From an uncultured Oscillospiraceae bacterium (GTDB lineage Bacteria > Bacillota > Clostridia > Oscillospirales > Acutalibacteraceae): a DNA stretch of 64,000 bases. A program made the position numbers and the translations under genes. Where the stretch lies: NCBI GenBank assembly GCA_900549775.1, contig URPR01000001.1, positions 78,242 to 142,241 of the forward strand. Direction: 5' to 3'. Shown piece by piece: positions 50,711-58,016 of this stretch; positions within the stretch are counted from its first letter, which is position 1, and every line of letters begins with the position of its first letter. The notes under the pieces are model-generated. The model made no database searches. It worked only from the letters and a program-made list of their open reading frames with translations, and was not told the DNA's origin.

Positions 50711-52564
50711 ATGTTATATGAAGTTTTGAAAAGGTTTAGAAAATATTTTTTGTTTTTTTGCGATTTCTTTGTTTGGAATATTTCATTTTATTTTTCGTTT
50801 GCAGTAAATCACAACTGCTTTTCTTTGATAGATCACGAAGCAGATTTCTTTAAAAGTTTGATTGTATTAAATATAAGCTTTACGTTTATTTTTGTTTTAT
50901 TTAAATTGTACGACAAGATTTGGCGCTATGCGGATATAGAAGATTTTTTCTATGTAGGTTTGGCATCTTTGGCTGCAAATTTTTTATTCTGTATAGGCAC
51001 TTTATTTTTAGATATCCATTTGGGAGTAAGAACTTTCCTTTTGCTGTGTGTGTTGTCAACTTTTATAATGTTCATGATACGCTTTATATACAGGATAGAA
51101 AAAATGCTTGAAAGAAGAACAGTTAACGACAGCCAAGGAAAAAGGATGCTGGTAGTAGGTGCCGGCGATGCTGCCATATTAATGCTGAATGAACTTTCTC
51201 GCTCACAAGGTAATGGGTACATTCCGATATGTATGGTTGATGATGATAGAGAAAAAATAGGCAGAAGAATATGTGGTGTAAAGATTTTAGGCTCAACTTA
51301 TGAGATTCCGGAAATCTGTGAGAAAAATAATATAGAAGTTATACTTTTCGCAATAGCCAATGTTCCACTTAGAGATAAAAAAAGGATACTTGACGTTTGT
51401 GCAAGGACAAACTTAGAAGTTAAAATAGTTCCCAATATTTATCAACTTATAGAAGGGTCAAATATTTCTATAGCGGACCAAATGAGACAGGTCGAAGTGG
51501 AAGATTTGCTTGGTCGTGAACCGATAATATTTGATTCGGAGAAATTTGGTCAGTATATAAGGGGAGAAACAATACTTGTAACAGGTGGCGGAGGCTCTAT
51601 AGGATCAGAGCTGTGCCGACAAGTGGCATCGTTAGAGCCTAAAAATTTAATAATTTTAGATATATACGAAAATAACGCTTACGATATACAGCAGGAGTTA
51701 AAAAGAGAATATGAAGATAAGTTAAATTTTGAAGTGCAAATAGCTTCTATTAGAGATTATAAGAAACTAGAAGAATTGTTTATAAGTAAAAAGATCGATG
51801 TTATTTTTCATGCAGCAGCTCATAAACACGTACCTCTTATGGAGACAAACCCGGAAGAAGCTGTAAAAAATAATGTATTTGGAACACTTAATTTGGTCAC
51901 TTTGGCGGATAAGTACAACGTAAAAAAGTTTGTACAAATTTCTACTGATAAAGCTGTGAACCCAACAAACGTAATGGGTGCAACAAAAAGAATATGTGAA
52001 ATGATTATACAAAGTATGGATAAAAAAAGTAAAACCAGCTTTGTGGCGGTGAGATTCGGGAACGTCTTGGGTTCTAATGGGTCAGTTATACCACTTTTTA
52101 AGGAACAGATAAAAAATGGTGGACCGGTGACTGTTACTCACCCTGATATCATCAGATATTTTATGACTATTCCAGAAGCTGTGTCGCTGGTTATTACGGC
52201 AGGCTCTATGGCTCAAGGCGGTGAGATATTTGTTTTGGATATGGGAGAGCCTGTAAAAATAAAAGATTTAGCAGAAAATTTAATAAGATTATCTGGCTTT
52301 GTGCCGTATAAAGATATAGACATAAAATATACAGGACTTAGGCCTGGAGAAAAACTTTACGAAGAGCTACTCATGAGCGAAGAGGGAATAAAACAAACTA
52401 GCAATAAAAAAATCTATATTGGAAAACCTATTGAAATAAATTTAGAAAAATTTGACCAAAATTTAAAATTGCTGTATAATTATTCTAGCACAAACAACAA
52501 ATATAAAATACAGGAAACTTTGCTTGACATAGTACCTACTTTTCAATATACCCCGCATGAATGA
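50711..52564 (+). CDS. CapD/PglF-type nucleoside-diphosphate-sugar 4,6-dehydratase
   Basis: Membrane-anchored UDP-HexNAc 4,6-dehydratase family, feeding unusual amino sugars (such as bacillosamine-type) to surface glycans. The 617-residue protein has four N-terminal transmembrane helices (about residues 15-120) and a first Rossmann-like domain (MLVVGAGDAAILMLNELSR). The catalytic SDR domain follows: ILVTGGGGSIGSELCRQVAS, IFHAAAHKHVPLMETNP, QISTDKAVNPTNVMGATKR and VRFGNVLGSNGSVIPLFKEQ. It stands apart from the polymer locus at 5-16 kb but probably contributes to the same envelope. Cloverleaf element 4 follows it. Confidence 0.9.
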   Translation: MLYEVLKRFRKYFLFFCDFFVWNISFYFSFAVNHNCFSLIDHEADFFKSLIVLNISFTFIFVLFKLYDKIWRYADIEDFFYVGLASLAANFLFCIGTLFLDIHLGVRTFLLLCVLSTFIMFMIRFIYRIEKMLERRTVNDSQGKRMLVVGAGDAAILMLNELSRSQGNGYIPICMVDDDREKIGRRICGVKILGSTYEIPEICEKNNIEVILFAIANVPLRDKKRILDVCARTNLEVKIVPNIYQLIEGSNISIADQMRQVEVEDLLGREPIIFDSEKFGQYIRGETILVTGGGGSIGSELCRQVASLEPKNLIILDIYENNAYDIQQELKREYEDKLNFEVQIASIRDYKKLEELFISKKIDVIFHAAAHKHVPLMETNPEEAVKNNVFGTLNLVTLADKYNVKKFVQISTDKAVNPTNVMGATKRICEMIIQSMDKKSKTSFVAVRFGNVLGSNGSVIPLFKEQIKNGGPVTVTHPDIIRYFMTIPEAVSLVITAGSMAQGGEIFVLDMGEPVKIKDLAENLIRLSGFVPYKDIDIKYTGLRPGEKLYEELLMSEEGIKQTSNKKIYIGKPIEINLEKFDQNLKLLYNYSSTNNKYKIQETLLDIVPTFQYTPHE

Positions 52565-52588
52565 TAAAAAGCTTAGCTTTACCCTGTA

Positions 52589-52674
52589 AACGCGGCCCGT
52601 CGAAAAATCTTTTCGACGAAGCCGATTGGTTAAAATTTTAACCAATCGGCCAAGGATGCATCCTTGGCCGCGTT
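52589..52674. repeat. Three-hairpin cloverleaf element 4
   Basis: Outer stem AACGCGGC (52589-52596) with GCCGCGTT (52667-52674), 8 bp. Hairpin A is 52598-52618 (9 bp, 3-nt loop). Hairpin B is 52621-52650, a perfect 30-nt palindrome. Hairpin C is 52651-52666, a perfect 16-nt palindrome. Linkers are 1, 2, 0 and 0 nt. Possible distal stems are CTGT (52584-52587) with ACAG (52679-52682) and CTTAG (52572-52576) with CTAAG (52690-52694). It lies between the CapD-like gene and the htrA-like gene, both on the plus strand. Confidence 0.85.
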
Positions 52675-52725
52675 AGTAACAGAAAAACTCTAAGTTTGAT
52701 TTTTTAAAATAAGGAGTTTTGCTAA

Positions 52726-53523
52726 ATGAAAAATTTAAAAAATGAGGCAGGGAACTTAAAAAGTAGAAAAAATATTTTTTTAAAGGATGGCACTTTAATT
52801 ATAATTTGCTGTGTTCTAAGTTTAATTGGAGGAATAATAGGCGGATCGATATTTAGCAGTTGTTATAATAACTCTTCGATAAATGTAAACAGTATGAGTG
52901 TGGAAACTAGTGGAGAACTTTCTACAGACGAAGTGGTAGAAAAAGTAGCGGATGCGGTAGTGGATGTATCTACGCAGTCGGGTCAGCAAGATGGCAGTTA
53001 TTACGTTTTAAGCAGTGCCGGAAGCGGTGTGATTTACTCTGAAAATGGGTTTATTATAACTAACAACCATGTAATAAGAAATGCTGGGAAGATTACTGTT
53101 ACGTTGAAAAACGGAAAATGCTATAACGCTAACGTAATAGGAGCGGATGCTGATAAAGATATAGCAGTTTTAAAAATAAATGCAAATGGCTTGAAAGTTG
53201 CTGAGCTTGAAGATTATTCAAGGGTAAAGCTTGGTGAAGAAACTATAGTGATAGGCAATCCGTTGGGAGAACTTGGTGGAACCGTGACAGATGGAGTGGT
53301 GAGTTCTTTAAATAGAGATATTGAGCTAGATGGTAAAAGGATGAAACTGTTGCAGACTTGTGCTGAAATAAATGAAGGAAATTCTGGCGGAGGAGTGTTC
53401 AACAGAAACGGTAAATTAATAGGAATAGTTGTGGCAAAGTCTACAGGTGACAATGTGGAAGGGTTAGGATTTGCTATTCCATCGGATGTTGTAAAATCAG
53501 TTGTTGAAAAATTAATAAAATAA
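52726..53523 (+). CDS. HtrA/DegP-like serine protease lacking a PDZ domain
   Basis: Trypsin-like S1C protease, membrane-anchored by one helix (TLIIICCVLSLIGGIIGGSI). The catalytic triad is visible: His in FIITNNHVIRNAG, Asp in GADADKDIAVLKI and Ser in EINEGNSGGGVFNRNG. The protein ends at residue 265 after GLGFAIPSDVVKSVVEKLI, just where HtrA proteins normally continue into a PDZ domain. The end is a clean TAA with no PDZ-like frame after it, so this is a natural short form rather than a frameshift visible here. AAGGAG precedes the ATG. Confidence 0.9.
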   Translation: MKNLKNEAGNLKSRKNIFLKDGTLIIICCVLSLIGGIIGGSIFSSCYNNSSINVNSMSVETSGELSTDEVVEKVADAVVDVSTQSGQQDGSYYVLSSAGSGVIYSENGFIITNNHVIRNAGKITVTLKNGKCYNANVIGADADKDIAVLKINANGLKVAELEDYSRVKLGEETIVIGNPLGELGGTVTDGVVSSLNRDIELDGKRMKLLQTCAEINEGNSGGGVFNRNGKLIGIVVAKSTGDNVEGLGFAIPSDVVKSVVEKLIK

Positions 53524-53619
53524 AAAATTACAGAATAATAATTAATTAGCTTGAAAAAATAATAAAAGGTAATATGAAAATAATTTGTATTACCAATATT
53601 ATTTTAAGAGGTGGACAGA

Positions 53620-53799
53620 ATGAATACAAATAAGAGTGATGCCAACCCAAGCATAAAGTGTAGCGTAAAATCTTGTCAGAATCATTGCAACAGCGAAGAT
53701 TACTGCGGATTAAACTCTGTAAAAATAGGAACGCATGAGTCTAATCCTACAGTGTGCCAATGCGTTGACTGTGAATCTTTTGTAGCAAGAAACAGCTAG
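53620..53799 (+). CDS. DUF1540 cysteine-rich small protein
   Basis: A 59-residue protein with eight cysteines in the spacing typical of DUF1540 (IKCSVKSCQNHCNSEDYC, then VCQCVDCESF). It is probably a metal-binding miniprotein; function is unknown, and several family members are sporulation-associated. ATG 53620 lies about six bases after AGAGGTGG. GTG 53611 is on the SD itself. Inverted repeat GGTAATA/TATTACC (53568-53594) lies upstream. A strong terminator follows. Confidence 0.85.
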   Translation: MNTNKSDANPSIKCSVKSCQNHCNSEDYCGLNSVKIGTHESNPTVCQCVDCESFVARNS

Positions 53800-53828
53800 A
53801 ATAAATAAAAAACAAATAATAATATGTT

Positions 53829-53874
53829 TAAAGGAACAAATTAATAAAATTTTATATTAATTTGTTCCTTTTTA
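53829..53874 (+). terminator. Strong rho-independent terminator after the DUF1540 gene
   Basis: A 16-bp perfect stem, AAGGAACAAATTAATA (53831-53846) with its complement at 53855-53870, an 8-nt loop and a following T tract. Confidence 0.85.
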
Positions 53875-53884
53875 ATTTCGATTA

Positions 53885-53893
53885 TGGTATAAT
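53885..53893 (+). promoter_or_regulatory. Extended -10 promoter of azlCD
   Basis: TGGTATAAT (53885-53893) is an extended -10 box (TGn plus TATAAT). No good -35 lies 17 bp upstream. It is about 42 bp before the azlC start. Confidence 0.5.
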
Positions 53894-53934
53894 TGCGTTA
53901 AGTCAAATGAATTATTATATTTGGGAGGTTGCTT

Positions 53935-54684
53935 ATGAAGAATGGGTCTTTGTTTAAAACAGGCCTAAAGGATGGATACCCAATAGGACTTGGGTATTTA
54001 CCATTGGCTTTTACTTTGGGGGTAGGAGCTAGTAAATTAGGGTTAGCTATACCGACTTCAATAACGATGTCAATGCTTAGTTTTACAGGTGTGGGGCAAT
54101 TGACAACTATGGATCTTATATCTCGCAATGAAAAATACATAGGAATATTTTTAGCGTTGCTAGTTATAAACCTTAGAAATATAGTTTTATCGCTGTCTAT
54201 GACTAGGAAGTTAGACCCTAATACAGGGATTGGAAAGAGGCTGTTAATTGCAATGGGAAACACCGATGAAATTTTTGCTTTAACGGTTAGAAAAGAAGGC
54301 AAGTTACAAGGAAATTATCTTTTAGGGGTTATGGCACTTCCTTATTTTGCATGGTTCGTAGGTGCTTTGATTGGTGGCATAGCAGGAGATATTTTACCGA
54401 AAAGCATAACTATAGCTATGGGAATGGCACTTTATGCAATGCTTATAGCTTCTGTGGTACCAGCGGTAAAGGAATCTAGACCAATTTTATATGTTGCGGC
54501 TTTATCTGGTGTTTTAAGTTGCTTGTTCAAATGGCTTAGAAATTTTTTTAATGGCGATACAGCTATAGATAAAATCTTCGCAGCACTTTTCTCTCCAAGT
54601 GGAGTTATCATTATAGGTTCACTTCTTAGTGCAATGATAATTGCATCGAAATTTCCAACTGAAAATAAGGAGGAAAAAGAATGA
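53935..54684 (+). CDS. azlC: AzlC family branched-chain amino acid exporter, large subunit
   Basis: Polytopic membrane protein of 249 residues with about seven to eight hydrophobic segments. It works with AzlD to export branched-chain amino acids or analogues. Family blocks seen: GYPIGLGYLPLAFTLGVGAS, LSFTGVGQLTTMDLI (usual FAGSxQ position), INLRNIVLSLSM and NTDEIFALTVRK. ATG 53935 follows GGGAGG by about six bases. TTG 53929 sits too close to that SD. Four-base overlap with azlD. Confidence 0.9.
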   Translation: MKNGSLFKTGLKDGYPIGLGYLPLAFTLGVGASKLGLAIPTSITMSMLSFTGVGQLTTMDLISRNEKYIGIFLALLVINLRNIVLSLSMTRKLDPNTGIGKRLLIAMGNTDEIFALTVRKEGKLQGNYLLGVMALPYFAWFVGALIGGIAGDILPKSITIAMGMALYAMLIASVVPAVKESRPILYVAALSGVLSCLFKWLRNFFNGDTAIDKIFAALFSPSGVIIIGSLLSAMIIASKFPTENKEEKE

Positions 54685-55010
54685 GTGCAAAATATGTATG
54701 GATTTGTATTTTAATCTTATTTGTGACAACTTATTTTACGAGGTTGTTGCCGTTTATATTCTTTAAGGGTGACATAAAAAATAAATTTATAAGTTCTACT
54801 TTGGCTTATTTACCGTATGCTGTACTTACTTCTATGATATTCCCGGAAGTTTTCGAACAAAATGGTATGGGAATTATCCCCGCAATAGTAGGATTTATTG
54901 TGGCAGTGGTGCTTTCTTATAAAAATAAGAGCTTGATTATAGTTTTGGCTGCAGCCACAATTGCTACTTATTTATTTATGTTGATAAATCCTTATATTGG
55001 AAATATTTAA
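54681..55010 (+). CDS. azlD: AzlD family branched-chain amino acid exporter, small subunit
   Basis: The 109-residue partner of AzlC with four hydrophobic segments (YVWICILILFVTTYFTRLLP, YLPYAVLTSMIFPEVFEQ, IPAIVGFIVAVVLSY and LIIVLAAATIATYLFML). TRLLPF and LAYLPYAVLTSM are the family signatures. AGGAGGAA precedes the ATG, which overlaps the azlC stop (ATGA). A strong terminator follows. Confidence 0.9.
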   Translation: MSAKYVWICILILFVTTYFTRLLPFIFFKGDIKNKFISSTLAYLPYAVLTSMIFPEVFEQNGMGIIPAIVGFIVAVVLSYKNKSLIIVLAAATIATYLFMLINPYIGNI

Positions 55011-55019
55011 ATCTTAACG

Positions 55020-55062
55020 AAAAAAGGAAAGATCTCAAAAGTAAGAGATCTTTCCTTTTATA
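55020..55062. terminator. Bidirectional terminator between azlD and the XRE gene
   Basis: AAAAGGAAAGATCTC (55022-55036) pairs exactly with GAGATCTTTCCTTTT (55045-55059), an 8-nt loop between convergent genes. Confidence 0.9.
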
Positions 55063-55082
55063 AAAAGTACTTTATAAAAATT

Positions 55083-55475
55083 CTAAGCTTTAGTTTTTTT
55101 AATTTGCTGGTTTTCTTCTTTTAGGTGTAATACCAGTTTTTTTTGTTCTTCTATCGGCAAAAGCCTAAACAGGCTTATTAATGACTTTTCAAGTTTAGAT
55201 AGCTCATATATATGAACTAAATTTTTTAAGTTAGAATGTTCATATTCAGCAACATCTGAAAATGAATGTTGTGGATGTTTTTCTTCTTCTTCAAATATAT
55301 CGATATAAGAAACGTTAAATATTTTAGATAGCTTAATAATAGTATTAATATCTGGGGTGGTCTTTCCGGTTTCATAGTAAGTGTAGGTAGAACGTTCAAT
55401 GCTAAGAGCATCTGCAACCTGCTGTTGCGTGTAACCGCAATTTTCACGCAATTTTTTTAAGGTTTTAGATAACAT
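55083..55475 (-). CDS. XRE-family transcriptional regulator
   Basis: A 130-residue DNA-binding protein with an N-terminal Cro/C1-type helix-turn-helix: LSKTLKKLRENCGYTQQQVA, DALSIERSTYTYYETGKTTP, DINTIIKLSKIFNVSYIDIF. The C-terminal half is a charged helical part ending LRLLPIEEQKKLVLHLKEE, perhaps for dimerisation. GGAAGTGAT precedes the ATG. Its targets are unknown; a palindrome overlapping a promoter in the adjacent gap (55582-55596) is a candidate operator. Confidence 0.88.
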   Translation of the reverse strand: MLSKTLKKLRENCGYTQQQVADALSIERSTYTYYETGKTTPDINTIIKLSKIFNVSYIDIFEEEEKHPQHSFSDVAEYEHSNLKNLVHIYELSKLEKSLISLFRLLPIEEQKKLVLHLKEENQQIKKTKA

Positions 55476-55564
55476 TAAAATATCACTTCCAATTTGATTG
55501 AATTAGCCCTTTTTTAAGTGTTTTTGCGAAAAGTATTTTACTTTTTATTATAAAAGAATATATA

Positions 55565-55593
55565 TTTAAATTTGTGCAATGGTGATATATAAT
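55565..55593 (+). promoter_or_regulatory. Distal plus-strand promoter with overlapping palindrome
   Basis: TTTAAA (55565-55570) and TATAAT (55588-55593) are 17 bp apart. GTGAT-ATATA-ATCAC (55582-55596) overlaps the -10 box and could be an operator for the adjacent XRE protein. Confidence 0.45.
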
Positions 55594-55686
55594 CACTGTA
55601 AAAAATAGCCAATATATATTTTGGAAGAAATATTATGTTTTTATACAAATGATATTAATAATAAATGTTTGTAGCTGACAAGTGTA

Positions 55687-55715
55687 TTGTAAATAGTGAG
55701 TTTTTATTTTATAAT
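55687..55715 (+). promoter_or_regulatory. Proximal promoter of dapF
   Basis: TTGTAA (55687-55692) and TATAAT (55710-55715) are 17 bp apart, about 30 bp before the dapF TTG start. The initial transcribed stretch TGTAAAAAAT repeats that of the distal promoter at 55588-55606. Confidence 0.6.
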
Positions 55716-55744
55716 TATTGTAAAAAATGAAAAGAGGATTTATA

Positions 55745-56587
55745 TTGAAGTTAAATTTTACAAAAATGCACGGTTGCGGTAACGATTACATTTATTTTGA
55801 TTGTATTCGAGGACCTGAAATTGAAGACCCTGGAAGGCTAAGTCTGAAGCTGTCTGATAGAAGGTATGGTGTAGGATCAGATGGAGTGATTTTAATATGT
55901 AAATCTGACGTTGCAGACGCTAAGATGCGTATGTTTAACGCAGACTCTAGTGAAGGTAAAATGTGTGGAAATGGCATTAGATGTGTAGGCAAATATCTTT
56001 TTGACAATTATTTGGTGGAAAGTGAAACTATAAAAATTGAAACGTTAAGTGGTATAAAAACGCTTTACGTAAATTCCGAGGACGGAAAAGCAAGTTCTAT
56101 AACGGTAGATATGGGTAAGGCTGTGCTTTCTCCAGAATGCATACCTGTTTCGATAAATGAAAAAAAGATTATAAATTACCCTTTCAATATAGATGGTACG
56201 GAATACAGAATCAATTGTGTGTCTATGGGGAATCCTCATTGTGTTGTGTTTTGTGATGATATAGAATCTTTAAATATAGAAAATTTAGGGCCTACTTTTG
56301 AAAATGCAAAAATATTTCCTGAAAAAATTAATACTGATTTTATAAAAGTTATAGATAGAAAAACACTTGGCATGAGAGTATTTGAACGTGGAAGTGGAGA
56401 AACTTTTGCATGCGGTACGGGAGCGTCTGCCGCGGTTGTTATGGCAGTGGAAAATGGATTTTGTGATAAAAACGAAGATGTTTTGGTTCACCTTAAAGGT
56501 GGAGATTTAGTGGTAAAGTATACAGATGAAACTGTATTTATGACCGGCTCTGCGGAGGTTGTTTTTCATGGAGAGGTGGAAGTTTAA
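55745..56587 (+). CDS. dapF: Diaminopimelate epimerase
   Basis: Interconverts LL- and meso-diaminopimelate for lysine and peptidoglycan. The 280-residue protein has the two catalytic cysteines: Cys74 in SSEGKMCGNGIRC and Cys223 in TFACGTGASAAVV. MHGCGNDYIYFDC at the start and SMGNPHCVVF in the middle complete the signature. TTG 55745 is used because AGAGGA lies about seven bases upstream and the conserved KLNFTKMHG starts there. ATG 55727 would add six residues without an SD. dapL follows after cloverleaf element 5. Confidence 0.95.
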   Translation: MKLNFTKMHGCGNDYIYFDCIRGPEIEDPGRLSLKLSDRRYGVGSDGVILICKSDVADAKMRMFNADSSEGKMCGNGIRCVGKYLFDNYLVESETIKIETLSGIKTLYVNSEDGKASSITVDMGKAVLSPECIPVSINEKKIINYPFNIDGTEYRINCVSMGNPHCVVFCDDIESLNIENLGPTFENAKIFPEKINTDFIKVIDRKTLGMRVFERGSGETFACGTGASAAVVMAVENGFCDKNEDVLVHLKGGDLVVKYTDETVFMTGSAEVVFHGEVEV

Positions 56588-56615
56588 GAGCACTTAAGCA
56601 CGTTAGCTGAGCGCG

Positions 56616-56701
56616 CCGCGCGCCAATGAAATAATTTATTATTTCATTGATTCAAGAGAAATTTCTCTTGAATCGAGCCCACTGCGTGGGTTCGCGCGCG
56701 G
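56616..56701. repeat. Three-hairpin cloverleaf element 5
   Basis: Outer stem CCGCGCG (56616-56622) with CGCGCGG (56695-56701), 7 bp. Hairpin A is 56624-56649 (11 bp, 4-nt loop), hairpin B 56650-56673 (perfect 24-nt palindrome), hairpin C 56674-56694 (9 bp with one G-U, 3-nt loop). Linkers are 1, 0, 0 and 0 nt. I find no distal stem here, unlike elements 1-4. It lies between dapF and dapL, about 28 bp after the dapF stop. Confidence 0.85.
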
Positions 56702-56770
56702 ATTTGATGGAACTTGATAAAAAATACAAAAAGGGGAGGCAATAGGAAATTTTATTTTCCTAAAAGCATT

Positions 56771-57952
56771 ATGAATATAAATAAAAACCATTTAAATTTG
56801 ATTGAGAGTTACCTTTTTTCCAATGTGGCAAAAAAAGTGAAAGCTTTTACAGAAAAAAACAAAGATAAAAAAATAATAAAACTTGGTATAGGTGATGTTA
56901 CTCTACCGCTTTGCAACACTGTAGTGGAAGCAATGCAAAAAGCTGTTTTAGAAATGGGACGAAAGGAAACATTTAGAGGCTACGGACCTGAAGAAGGTTA
57001 TGAATTTCTAAGAGAAAAAATACAAGAGCATTACTTGAAAAAATGTGTGAATCTAAGTTTAGATGAAATCTTCGTAAACGATGGAGCTAAGTGCGATTTA
57101 GGTAACATTCTGGAACTCTTTTCAAGTGATAACACTGTGCTTATTCCTGACCCAGTTTATCCTGCATACGTGGATACAAATGTTATGGATGGCCGAAGAA
57201 TAAAATATATAAATGCAACGCGAGAGAATGATTTTTTACCACTTCCGAGTGAAAAAGATAAAGCGGACATTATATATTTATGTTCACCAAATAATCCCAC
57301 GGGTGCAGTGTATAGCCACGATCAGTTGAAAAAATGGGTAGACTTTGCACTTAACTGTAATGCTGTCATACTTTTTGATTCAGCTTATGAATATTTTATA
57401 AAAGACAGCAACTTGCCAAGCAGCATATTTGAAATTGAAGGAGCCAACAAGTGTGCAATAGAAATATGTTCCTTCTCTAAAACAGCTGGATTTACAGGTA
57501 CCAGATGTGGGTACACAATAATACCGAATTGCCTGGAGTTTGATGGTCAAAGCATAAATAAAATGTGGCGCCGCAGGCTAGCTGCAAAGTTTAATGGAGT
57601 GTCGTATATCGTTCAAAGAGGAGCTGCCGCTATATTTACCGAAAAGGGTCAGTCTGAAATTTTTGACAACATAAACTATTACCGAGAAAATGCTAAAATT
57701 ATAGCAGATGCTTTAAAAGGCATGGGTGTTTATTTTACTGGAGGAGAAAATTCCCCGTATATATGGATGAAATGTCCCGACAAAATGACATCTTGGGAAT
57801 TTTTTGATTATCTGTTAAATGAAGCTAATATAGTCGGAACTCCTGGAAGTGGTTTTGGCGAGAACGGAGAAGGATTTTTCAGGTTAACAGCTTTTGGCGA
57901 TCGTGAAAATACCAAAGAAGCTGTAGAAAGACTTAAAAAACTACATTTTTAG
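56771..57952 (+). CDS. dapL: LL-diaminopimelate aminotransferase
   Basis: PLP enzyme converting tetrahydrodipicolinate directly to LL-diaminopimelate, the short lysine route of many Clostridia. The 393-residue protein starts NINKNHLNLIESYLFSNVAK and has IIKLGIGDVTLPLCNTVVEA, RGYGPEEGYEFLREKI, SPNNPTGAVYSHDQL and the PLP Lys in CSFSKTAGFTGTRCGY. ATG 56771 is the only plausible start, but the strong SD (GGGGAGG, 56733-56739) is 31 bases away, with a small hairpin between. dapF, the next enzyme of the route, is just upstream. Confidence 0.93.
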   Translation: MNINKNHLNLIESYLFSNVAKKVKAFTEKNKDKKIIKLGIGDVTLPLCNTVVEAMQKAVLEMGRKETFRGYGPEEGYEFLREKIQEHYLKKCVNLSLDEIFVNDGAKCDLGNILELFSSDNTVLIPDPVYPAYVDTNVMDGRRIKYINATRENDFLPLPSEKDKADIIYLCSPNNPTGAVYSHDQLKKWVDFALNCNAVILFDSAYEYFIKDSNLPSSIFEIEGANKCAIEICSFSKTAGFTGTRCGYTIIPNCLEFDGQSINKMWRRRLAAKFNGVSYIVQRGAAAIFTEKGQSEIFDNINYYRENAKIIADALKGMGVYFTGGENSPYIWMKCPDKMTSWEFFDYLLNEANIVGTPGSGFGENGEGFFRLTAFGDRENTKEAVERLKKLHF

Positions 57953-58016
57953 CGTTACATTTTAAGAAAGATTAATTATAATAAAAAAAATATTTATACA
58001 GGAGGTGTTAAATTTC

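Noticed and set aside
53574..53633. A 19-codon frame before the DUF1540 gene
   Set aside because: It overlaps the DUF1540 start in another frame, has only a weak SD and shows no recognisable features.
19713..56701. Reading the five cloverleaf elements as ordinary rho-independent terminators
   Set aside because: They lack a T tract after the outer stem, contain three hairpins each, and two lie in places where termination would cut an operon (within the V-ATPase genes and between dapF and dapL). Other terminators in the window are simple perfect stems.
19713..56701. Reading the five elements as a MITE, REP or insertion-sequence remnant
   Set aside because: The copies share no primary sequence in their hairpins, no target-site duplication is visible and there is no transposase in the window.
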